Assembly (NCBI RefSeq): GCF_901709675.1
Contig: NC_051094.1
Span: 12,024,501-12,088,500, forward strand
Length of the DNA stretch: 64,000 bases
From: Syngnathus acus
Taxonomy: Eukaryota > Chordata > Actinopteri > Syngnathiformes > Syngnathidae
Direction: 5' to 3'
Below are positions 15,301 through 24,700 of this stretch, piece by piece (within the stretch, counting starts at the first letter, position 1; each line of letters begins with the position of its first letter). Under the pieces are notes generated by a model that was not told the DNA's origin, searched no databases, and saw nothing but the letters and a program-made list of their open reading frames with translations. The translations under genes and the position numbers were made by a program.

Positions 15301-15559
15301 GCTTTCAAACACAAGACCAAAGTGTGGTCTCTCACCAGCAGCTCTATGCGAAACGTCAACGTGAAGCCCTTCAACTCTGACATTGTGAGACCTTGCGTGC
15401 AACAGCTGTGCAACTGTTAACTACTACTTGAGCTAAATACTCTCCCACGTTTCTCTCTTGTAGATGAATGGAAACAAGGAGGGTGTATCCCCCACTAAGA
15501 TGAACACATGGGACAAAAGCACCAACTCGGCCAATCGTATTGACCTCTCGGCAGTGTAG
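385..15559 (+). CDS. adgrd1: Adhesion GPCR D1 (GPR133), 5'-truncated by the window edge
   Basis: Plasma-membrane adhesion receptor; the human orthologue couples to Gs and raises cAMP. Fourteen in-frame exons joined by GT-AG introns give about 456 residues: the end of the GAIN domain, the GPS cleavage site, seven membrane helices and a short tail ending DLSAV, the same ending I recall for human ADGRD1. Exons: 385-460, 1221-1362, 9074-9147, 9744-9867, 11821-11924, 12887-12998, 13113-13266, 14230-14296, 14505-14571, 14725-14816, 14898-15024, 15102-15143, 15292-15384, 15464-15559 (stop TAG). Every junction keeps phase. The first exon shown starts in mid-codon, so the signal peptide, pentraxin-like region and most of the GAIN domain lie upstream of the window. 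ADGRD2 is the nearest alternative, but the 7TM and tail fit D1 much better. Identity is by remembered homology; the boundaries are inferred. Confidence 0.96.
5944..6022. repeat. Teleost dispersed repeat fragment
   Basis: The segment has the pattern TTTATTTGTATAGCCC, then AAATCACAA, then TCTCAAAGGGCTTCACA. This is a very common signature of dispersed elements across fish genomes. Only the tail-like part is recognisable; neither the full element nor its class can be defined from one copy. Confidence 0.5.
6905..7025 (-). repeat. tRNA-SINE-like fish repeat, degraded, reverse orientation
   Basis: Read on the minus strand this contains a GTGCCCTGGGATTGGCTGG-like motif followed by an ACCAGTCCCGGATCC-like segment, and ends in a CCATCC-related stretch. 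That matches the 3' half of the repeat family seen again near 16.4 and 62.8 kb. It is decayed, with no intact ends. Confidence 0.5.
8600..8962 (+). mobile_element. Tc1/mariner transposon relic
   Basis: The left end reads TACAGTTCCCGCCATGATTA and continues TTGGCACCCC, which is a Tc1-type terminal inverted repeat. Inside, 8733-8780 still translates as [14 protein letters not shown], the conserved DDE-transposase C-terminal motif containing the last catalytic acidic residue. Further on, a KGGCTKY-like transposase C-terminus is visible near 8920. The right end is only a remnant (GTGGTGCTAATTAT). At about 360 bp against the usual 1.3-1.6 kb, the copy is internally deleted and inactive. It lies in the long adgrd1 intron, in the sense orientation. 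Confidence 0.85.
10045..10088. repeat. (TTTA)n microsatellite-like tract
   Basis: A run of TTTA units with one interruption, in an AT-rich adgrd1 intron. Confidence 0.8.
11821..15559 (+). other. adgrd1: adgrd1 seven-transmembrane domain and cytoplasmic tail
   Basis: Ten exons encode the seven membrane helices. Landmarks: TM1 from [12 protein letters not shown]; the TM1-TM2 junction [20 protein letters not shown]3 [19 protein letters not shown], with the [10 protein letters not shown] motif usual in adhesion GPCRs; ECL2 Cys-Trp (NCWLS); TM6 [20 protein letters not shown]7 and helix 8 [18 protein letters not shown]. The tail is short, with no PDZ ligand of the latrophilin type. The ICL3 sequence ([20 protein letters not shown]) is close to the human one. 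No frameshift or stop was seen. Confidence 0.94.
12365..12563 (-). mobile_element. Non-LTR retroposon 3' tail (TTTGAC-tailed family), minus orientation
   Basis: On the minus strand the segment ends TTGACAATAAAGCTGACTTTG followed by about four TTTGAC units, a tandem-repeat tail in place of poly(A). A near-identical copy lies in the opposite orientation at 61372-61557, sharing CGGAATTTCGGTTTCTTTG and the CGACATATGAAGGG region. The AATAAA just before the tail and the simple-repeat 3' end suggest a 5'-truncated LINE. The open frames across it are by-products of the repeat, not a gene. It sits in an adgrd1 intron. Confidence 0.75.
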
Positions 15560-16374
15560 ACCACCGCCTTGTCCATGCGTGGACACTTGTCGAGAATGAC
15601 ATGCAATGACCTGAGTATTTCCACGCTAGTTCATATGATCAACACCCACCTCAGTCAAGTGAAAGGAATGCCAAGTGGGATGATGTGTAGCTCCACCTTT
15701 AAAGACAAATCGACTCGCCTTAGGAGTGTCTCTTTAATGACATTGTGTTCCCGCCGATCGGGTTCAGTGAGGTTTCAGTGATACAGCATTATTCAGTTTC
15801 TGACTCGGATACTCTGCGCAGCAGAGTGTCTATATTTATATGTAGACTTGTCTATATGTTCACAGCAGTTTATTTGGCTCAAGTTTATTTCCAGTTTCTT
15901 GCAGAATAAGATCTCCTGCTTTGAAATGCCTTACCTTAGTGAGACGACAACAGGGAAAGTGACCTAATTAACTTTGTACTTAGCTACCTTCAAAACAATA
16001 ATAACATGTCACTTTTGGAGATGTTACAACACAGTCAACTGTAAAATAACACACCACGACTCTGCAGTAAAATGAATTACATGTCATGAATGATATATTT
16101 ATTTTGTGATTGGAAGATCTGTGTCATGTCCTTTACGATGTGTAACAGCTCAACAGAAATCCTGTCTATGCATCTTTTGTTTGCATTCTTGAAATGAGCT
16201 GATTGGTATTAGCAATACCTCACATCTTGGCAAGATGCAGTATGGAATGTTCTCTTAAGAATAATGAATGATTGTGTGTTTTGGACACGTTTCTGTGAAG
16301 TTTTACAAAGTTCTGACCTATTTCTAGGGCGATATTTCATACGTTCTGTGTTGAAATTGAAATGCTATGTACAA

Positions 16375-16660
16375 TGGGTGGAACTGTGGATGACAGGTTA
16401 GCACATCCACCTGACAGTTCAAAGGTTATGGGGTATGTGGAGTTTGCATGTTCTCTCTGTTCCTGCCTGGGTTATTCTGGTTTCCTCCCACATTCTAAAA
16501 ATATGCATAGTGGGTTGATGGAGTAGTCTGAATTGTCCATAGGTGTGAGTATTTGCCTATTTGTGCCCTGCGAGTGGCTGGAGAAACCGTTCAGGGTGTA
16601 CCCGCCTCTCGACCAATGTTGGGATAGGCATCCTATCGGTGGATGTCTACAACATAATAG
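16375..16660 (+). repeat. tRNA-SINE-like teleost dispersed repeat
   Basis: It shows the typical order of motifs: GTGGAGTTTGCATGTTCTC, then TGCCTGGGTT, then GGTTTCCTCCCACATTC, then GAATTGTCCATAGGTGTGAG, then GCCCTGCGAGTGGCTGG, then GGTGTACCCGCCTCTCG. This is one of the commonest short repeats of fish genomes. The 3' part around GGGATAGGC is present, but the usual (ATGG)n tail is not. Family naming varies, so I give none. Confidence 0.75.
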
Positions 16661-16751
16661 CAGGATTGTTTTTTTTTGTTCATAACTGTGAGAATGACAG
16701 GAGATGACATGTACATGTCATTAATCTGTATCAACACTGTACCAACAACAG

Positions 16752-16757
16752 AATAAA
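16752..16757 (+). terminator. Candidate adgrd1 polyadenylation signal
   Basis: A canonical AATAAA about 1.2 kb after the stop codon and before the ulk1 promoter region. No other AATAAA was noticed between the stop and ulk1. Confidence 0.55.
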
Positions 16758-16899
16758 AATAACGGATTTGACTGTAAATCTCTAAGCAAACACTCACATG
16801 TCAGATTTGATTATCATTGTCATTCAATTTTGTTTGTGACCTTCATTGTTTTTTAAATGATGGTACTATGGTTTGTGCGTTCAACTATCTTTATTAAAA

Positions 16900-17520
16900 A
16901 TGTTTGAGAAAAGAAAACTGTGCCTTATTCTATGACCAACAAAATGGTAATAATTAACAGTATTCTGATTTTTGTTATAGTTTGATCAAGTTGCCCTTAA
17001 CAATCAGCAGTTAGTTGTCGATATTTGTGAAACACCAATTTACAAGGTGTCATTGAAGGCAACTCCGCCAAACAGCTGTTGCTGGTGCGCATGCTCATTG
17101 GTAACATGAGTGACAGCGATAAAAGGTGAGGAGGACGCCAAAAAAGTAAATATATGATATCTGGCTGAATACAGACGGTTCACTTTATTAACACGTCTCT
17201 TTAGTTTTGTGAACTGGACCATTCGGAGGAAATCGTTTGAAACATTAAAAGAAAAATATCTGGTTACATATCTTTGTTTACATCCTGTGGCACGTGTTTT
17301 ACTTTTTGTTGTTTTTGTTTTTGTCAAGTGACAGCAACGTTTTTCGTTCGTCGTCGACATTGTCTTCAATAATAATGCTAACGCTGTGTGAGGATTCTAC
17401 AATTGGACTTTAAAATGGGATTCACCGCGTCCAGTGAAGGTTTTGTGGCGCTGCGTGTGTGCTTGCCTCGGTAATTCAACCTCCCAAGCCAGCCTGGATA
17501 GGACACGCACAAGGGACCTC
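16900..17520 (+). promoter_or_regulatory. ulk1: ulk1 promoter and 5' UTR region
   Basis: Only about 2 kb separates the adgrd1 stop from the ulk1 start. The last few hundred bases are less AT-rich and contain a palindromic E-box, CACGTG, at 17291-17296, about 225 bp before the start codon. No clear TATA box stands at a sensible distance. The transcription start cannot be read from sequence. The longest leader frame (from about 17434) opens in frame with ULK1 at a GTG, but the first in-frame ATG is at 17521 and gives the family's usual N-terminus. Confidence 0.45.
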
Positions 17521-18745
17521 ATGGAGTCTGTTGGGAAGTTTGAGTTCAGCAGGAAAGACCTGATTGGTCACGGTGCCTTTGCGGTTGTGTTCAAAGGACG
17601 ACATAAGGAGGTAACTGATGTCAGTGAGTTTCGACATTTATCTGATTGAACATCGTATCTAATACGTTGTTTTGTTTGTCCAGAAACATGAGTGGGAAGT
17701 GGCTGTCAAGTGCATCAACAAGAAAAACCTGGCTAAATCCCATTCTCTACTTGGGAAAGAAATCAAAATATTAAAGGTAACTAAGAATTGTGTATGGTGT
17801 GTCCGGAGATTGTTTCGCCTTCTAAAATGCAAAATAAGAGAACTGTGAATCTCAAAACAATCTATATAAGGTCTGAGCAACATCTGGAAATGCCAAAGAA
17901 TGCGCATCATCTTGCTTATTGTGTCAATGACATCACCTTCGATGTTCTTTGAAGAAAATCTTGCTGAGAGTGATAATAACATTTTCATTTGGTTTCATAT
18001 CCATTTAGAAATCAACTTGTACTGCAACTGCTTGATTATAACAAACCCAAGACAATGAACTGTTGTTGTTGTTGTTGTGGTTTTTAAATCAGTTTCATGT
18101 CCTCTTTGGGTGTTTTTACCTCCAGGAACTCAAGGATGAGAATATAGTCAGACTACTAGACTATCAGGTGGGTTTGATTTTTTTACCATTTTATCCCATG
18201 TAGTTATAGTTTGATGAAATATTGAGAGCAACTGTACAAACAACTGTATATTGTCTAGTTCCTTTTGGAAGCTTTCAGGCATCTAGAAGTTGAATACTGC
18301 ATTTTCACTTTGTACATGCAGTAAGCCATAAAAAATAATAATATTATTTAAAGCAAGCCCCAGCTCCGAAATGGTCATAAATAAAATCTAGGATTATTGA
18401 AGTTATTATTAGCATTTAGTAGTTTGTGTCAATGAATAGCTGCTTGCCTTGCTGTCACCTGCCAGACAACCACAAAGCTGTGAACTAATCTCCTATTTGT
18501 GGCAGATGGACAGTTAAACAATGGGTTCGAAAGCATCAGCTTGCACCAGATGCACACTCGCATGTCTTAAGCTTTTACACTCCGAGTGAGGCTGCAAAAC
18601 ATTTTTTAAGAAGTCAATCACCAGTTATTAAACTGATCTTCTACAAGTTTAATAATTTAAGACATAATTTAAGACATTGTTTCATTGCGCTGGATTTTCC
18701 ATTTAGCTTTGTGTTGGTGTCACAAATGACAAAGTAAAGGTACCC

Positions 18746-18776
<31 letters not shown>

Positions 18777-21700
18777 ACACTTCACCTATCCTCCATGTTC
18801 GCTAGACTGACACCTTATACTTGTAACCCTTGCACTTTGCTCCATCTCACAATTTCACCTCACGTGTGACTTTTTCAGTGTCACTGAACAGAAGTGGTAA
18901 TGGGTTTGCAGGACGCGGGGAGGGGGTGAGTGGGTTAATGGGTTCAGACACCTGTCGGTCCAAAACTGTAAACGTGGTCTCTGTACTGCTTGCATTGTTG
19001 GTGAATGAATTGTTGGTGTAAGTATTAAATAAAAGCTGTAAAATCAATAATCATTTTTGTATTTGTTTTCATCCACAGGAAATAGGTGGTTGTGTGTATC
19101 TCGTCATGGAGGTATGTATAAATGTGGTAAAAGAAAATACATTACCTGTTATGGCTGCATTATTACATTATTTTACTACAACATCTCTTGTCTTTACAGT
19201 ATTGCAATGGAGGTGACCTGGCTGAGTACCTTCAATGTAAGTGTTCTCATGCAGCTTATATCGTGCTTTTTTTTTTTCAGCCAGGTATTCTCATTACTAT
19301 TCTGTTACATATGTTACTATTGCTTCGATTACTCTGATGTTACCTGCTAGTCTGTGTGGCCTTAAGAGGCTTTGCTGTTTTGGTCTAGAGGTTGAGGAAT
19401 AAACGTTCCCACAAGTTCAGTCGAAAAAAATATCGCTCATCCCCATATAGTTGCACTTAAACCCCCAAATTTGCCTTGTAATGAGGTAATTTGAGTAGAA
19501 ACCGTAACTGGCCATTAATTATTTATAGATTCTTATTCATGCCGTAGCTTTGTCATGTGCCACGTGATTTCCACCACATTTAAATTCTGCGAATGACCAA
19601 TGAACATTACTTACTAAAATGGTGCCCTTCCTCAGGTTTCAAAGATACACATTGACACTGCTGAGTTGATTTTTCATTTATTAAATTTAGCCAGTCAGTT
19701 TGAACGCTAATTTAAAGTGCGAGTGTAATTCTGTCAGCGTCTCCTGTTTTGTAGACTTGACTGTTTTGTGTCCCTGCTAGGGGGCATTGCCAGTTATTTG
19801 CGGCCTGCTTACAGAGTACCCATGTGACCTCACCCATCTGTCACACACTTATCCTAGTCCTCTGGTGGAAAAACACTGCTGCCAAATTCTCTTCCACAAA
19901 GTGTAATGTTCATGTGATGATCGGAGTTCTGTCTCAATGTTGCAATCATCCTGGCATCTGCCCTTGTATATGTAAACAAACTTATGAAATGAAATATTGT
20001 CAGGTGTGTGATACTTTCTATCTAAGCGTCTGAGTCACTAGAACACTTCTCAGAACAGGTCACACTGCCATCTCCTGCCATCCGATAACTCGATTATTAG
20101 AATAGTTGTTGATTAATTTGATAATTGATTTGTTGTTGGTTAATCACTTAAATTTACTGATAATAGGTAATTCATCAATACTCCAAGGTGCTAGAAAAGC
20201 TTGCTCTTTGATCTAGAAAGTGCTTGAAAAGCTTCAATTGGACTGGACGTTTATAAATGCTTCAAATATATTTCCAGACTTTCCGTACACTTGATGGAAT
20301 GCTGTTTAATTGTAATGCATTCCGCTGTCTCGGTCATTTATGTAAATATACATTTTCCTTGCTCTTACCCACAGCTAAGGGGACGTTAAGCGAGGATACA
20401 ATCCGAGTTTTCTTTCAGCAGATTGCTCAGGCCATGAAGGTTCTACAGAGCAAAGGCATCCTGCACAGAGACCTGAAACCCCAGAACATCTTGCTCTGCC
20501 ACCCGAAGGGCAGGAGGTCCAGTTCCATTAACACGAGCGTTAAGATAGGTAAAAACTCAACAGAGATGTATAGTAGAAGAAAATGCATCATACTGTCTAG
20601 CTGCATTTGTTTAATGTTTTTTTTATGGTCCCTCACAGCTGATTTTGGCTTTGCGCGTTATCTTCAGACAAACACTATGGCAGCAACACTGTGTGGCTCA
20701 CCCATGTACATGGTGAGTTGTTAAGGCCTTTGCTTTGTGTCCTGTGCCCAAGTGTTGTAATGGCAATGAGATACTCAGTGTTTCTTGACACAGGCCCCCG
20801 AGGTTATCATGTCCCACAGTTATGATGCCAAAGCTGATCTGTGGAGCATAGGCACCATTATCTACCAGTGTCTAACTGGGAAGGCACCATTTCATGTGAG
20901 TAACACCAGCAAAAATCATACTGGACGTGACGTGGGCTTGTGCAGGCATGTTAACGTGAGTCTCTTGTGTATGTTTTGAAACAGCATTTGCTGGAGTCTG
21001 TTGCAAAACACCTCATGAATGTGGTTTGAGCAACGCACTGTTCCTAGAAAGAATGTTCTTGTAATTGTCAATTCAAAACATGGTTCAAAACAGAAATGTG
21101 ATATATCACACGTCAGCTGCCTGGCACCCTCCTTGGTGAAGTGAAAAAAACTGAATCCTTGTTTACATGGTGGCGGGCACGCACAAGTGGTTGTGAGTTT
21201 CGAGGAAATATTGTTACACAACCCTATTTGTGGATTGCTTCCCCTTTTTTTATGATCAGGAGGACGGCAATGGCTTTTTGTTTGATTGTTACACAGTTGA
21301 ACTAACCTTCCTGGTTTATAAAGATTATTTTTCCAGGAAAGTGCTTCTTTTTGGCAGATCAGCAAAACTACAAACAATGATAACGCTATCTAATGACAGG
21401 GGGGATGTTTATTTATCAAGCAGCATCAAACATGAGACTTTCCTCAAGTGAATTATCATACATAAGTACTTAATGTGTCGACTACATGTCACACTGTAAT
21501 GTTTGAATCGAGCTTTTTACTATTCACACACAACACAGGCAAATGTTGCAGTGAGAGTGCAGTTTTACATGTGACCATGATTTCGAGTGCTTGTGTGTTT
21601 GAATGCTCTCTTGTTAATGCAGTTTTCTTATTGTAAAGGCAAACACACCACAGGAGCTCCGCCTCTTCTATGAATGCAACAGGACCCTTGTACCAAGGTT

Positions 21701-24700
21701 GGTGCACCTTTTGGACCTAACACAATATCAACTGTACATGCAAACATACATAAAACCAACCGCATGGGGTGTTTCAAAAATATTTTAAAAGAACTCTACA
21801 GAGCTGTCTCGGGGAGCACAAATTCAGCTTTTTTGGCCATGTCATCCTTGACTTTACAAGTTTTTGGCTGTTTGGCTTTACTATAAAAAAGCCAATCATA
21901 AGCTAGCCAAATGTGTTAGAAGGCAAGGTCGGTTGTTTTCTTGGCGCGTTCTATATATAACCTACTTGGAGCTGCCAGCAAGTGGCCTGCACTGCTATCA
22001 TTTTCCATGTGACCCACAAAGCGCCGCCTGCATAAACACGCACGGACGCACACTCGCACGCACACGCAGCCTGCAAAGACTATAGCTAGGATTTTGTCCT
22101 GAAGCTATAAATTAGCCAGAAAATGACACATTTTACGGCTCACGTTTAAAATCAAAAAACATGTGACCTTTAACACACAAGTGCACACATTGTGAACACA
22201 CTGTTGCATAAAATACTGTAACTCAATAAGGCTCTGGAAAGGCACACATCACTCCTTGAATAAACAGAATGCAATCGTTCGACGAGTTAGTCAATGAATT
22301 CACGTATTCCCTCTGGCCTTTTTTTCTTTTTTAATAGTAATGCAACACATAGAGAAGCTCTAAATGATGTCTTATGCACCTGAACTCCGTTTTCTTATGT
22401 ATACTATTTATGCCATAGTATATCACCATCTAGGTTTGTATAAAAAGGAAATCTTTGTCTTTTCCTCAGCATCCCAAAGGAGACTTCAAGTAACCTCAGA
22501 CAGCTACTGTTGGGACTTCTTCAGAGAAACCACAAGGATAGGATCAGCTTTGGTAAACATCTGCCTTTTTAAAATGTTGTGGTTTTTCATCATTATTTTA
22601 TTTCAGGATGATTATTTACAAGTTCTGAGCAAGACTCATTTTAAACCCACTGCCATTTGTTACAAAAACATATCTCTTAATTTATATGCTCTATGTCGTA
22701 GCTAAACGTGTCCCTTCCTATTTTCTTTTGCAGATGAGTTTTTCTATCATCCTTTCCTGGAGACTAGCTCAGCCTCTAGAAAATGTATGTACGCGATGTC
22801 CTTTGGTTGAGTACATAATATCCACTACTGTTTTCACAAAATCTAAAGACAAGCACCCTCTTTTTGAACAGGCTCTCCAACACCGATGCGCTTCTATCCT
22901 AGTTCTGCCTCAGGGAGCTCTTCTAGCAGCTCCTCCACATCCCATCCAGCCTCTCCTCAGGTGGGTGCCTCTCATGTCCTTTTGAAAGTTTAACTACCAT
23001 GTATTGTGTAAATTTGGTTTTTCAATTAAATCACTTTGTTCTTAGCTTTCCAATGAAGAGAAATATCGCCATCAGGCCAAATTGAAAAACTCTCCTGTGT
23101 CAGACACCGTTGTCTTCCATTCGAAAGAACTAACCAGAAGAGGAAGCAGGGACAGTTTGTCTTTTCCAGAAGACTATGTTATGGTACATCCTGAGTCTCC
23201 CGGTAAGAATTGCACTCATGCACCAACTCGCATATCACACAACAATTCATTTACAACTTACCATATTGATGTATTATTTCACTGCATCGCAGGTGAGTAC
23301 ACGTGTGAGGAGGACAGTGCATCGCCCATTGAAAGTTGCCTGATATACACTGGGTGAGTTTTGAATATTATATTCAACTGACTTGCTGTGGGAATGTATA
23401 TTGACTGTGAAGAGTTAGCAGGCCACACAGAAACTTTGATTCATCCATTAATTTTTGTGATGTTCAATACGTCTTCTCTCAGACCGATACCAGTACTCAA
23501 CTCGAGTTTTGACCAATACCGATACCAAGTATCGATACCAGTAGTACCCACTCAAAAAAATATAATGACGGATAATTACAAAGAAAGACCTATATTTTCT
23601 TTCACATTGCATAATCAATATCATATATTTACAGAAATGGCATCTTAATGGACATCTGTCAGACATGTATGCCTTTGGTTACCGATAAAATGGGCACAAG
23701 AGGGTGGCCGACCATCCCTAATTTGTTTTATTTTGGGGACATATTAAACGATGAAACATGCAGAACAGAAATAATTCACAGCACTGAGATGCACTGAGGG
23801 ATGGTAAAATACTTTTGATATCTTCTCAGGAGAAGCCCACCTAGAACAGAGAGAGATCTTGAATCAATTGGCAGGACATCTCCCTGCTCTCCTTTGCTTC
23901 AGTGTCACTCCAAGCCTCCTGGGTAAGACAGTCTGGGATAGGTTTTGTTAGCCTAAGACGGAATGAGTTATTCTTCAGCCACTCGGCTGGTTCTGTCGCG
24001 TACTATATTATGTATTTTACTGTTCTGTATTTTGGCACGTTTTCATCCATACAGGAAGCCTGCTGTGTCTGACCGCAGCCATTCAGAGCCTATTCCAGTC
24101 CCAACTCAGATCCATAACTACCGGCGAATGGAGCAGAATCTGCAACCTTCAGGCTCACAAGACTCCACCAGGTATAGAGGCACTTCTATTTCTTATCTCT
24201 CTCTACACATAACTCACATGATTTTCTGTGTGACTGTTTCATACATCCTCCAGGGGCCGACTCTGTTATGCTGGCTCGAGTGAATGTTCCTCACGACGCG
24301 GATCTAATGATTCCTGTCCTGTCCCATACTCCTCAAGTCCAACTAGCAGAGGGGCCCAGGCACCTCAGTCCTCGCCTCGTGGTACGAATACAATGTGTCA
24401 CAGCCAAACTCAACAGATGATCAATTGACCATGATGTACAGAACAGTATACTGCATATAGGCATTGTAGCGTGATCCCATTTTCTGTAATCTAGTGGGAA
24501 GTACCCCAAGGACTTCAGATCAGACTCTACCTATTAGTACAAGAACTGGATGGCCCATGGAGTCCCCTGACAAGATGGAGAGTCCCAGCAACAAGGTCAG
24601 TCTCTCTCGCTCACATAATCATTCAGTTTATGCTGGGATGTTCTGTGTTTCCTGCTAGTATTTATTTCTTTGTTTGTTTGTTTGTTTGTTTGTTTGTTTT

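Larger units (their letters stand above)
15560..16757 (+). other. adgrd1: adgrd1 3' untranslated region
   Basis: This follows the TAG stop directly and runs to the first good AATAAA at 16752-16757. It has no open coding continuation. A fish dispersed repeat occupies 16375-16660, so the true transcript may end earlier or include the repeat. Confidence 0.55.
17521..22784 (+). other. ulk1: ULK1 protein kinase domain
   Basis: Residues 1-279. The glycine loop is [11 protein letters not shown], and the ATP-binding lysine is Lys39 in VAVKCINK. The catalytic loop HRDLKPQN begins at residue 129 (Asp131), the DFG at 158-160, and the activation-loop Thr173 lies in [10 protein letters not shown] (human Thr180 equivalent). 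APEVIMS is intact, with ADLWSIG after it. The domain ends [18 protein letters not shown]. All catalytic residues are present, so the kinase should be active. Introns interrupt the domain ten times, one directly after SPMYM. Confidence 0.95.
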
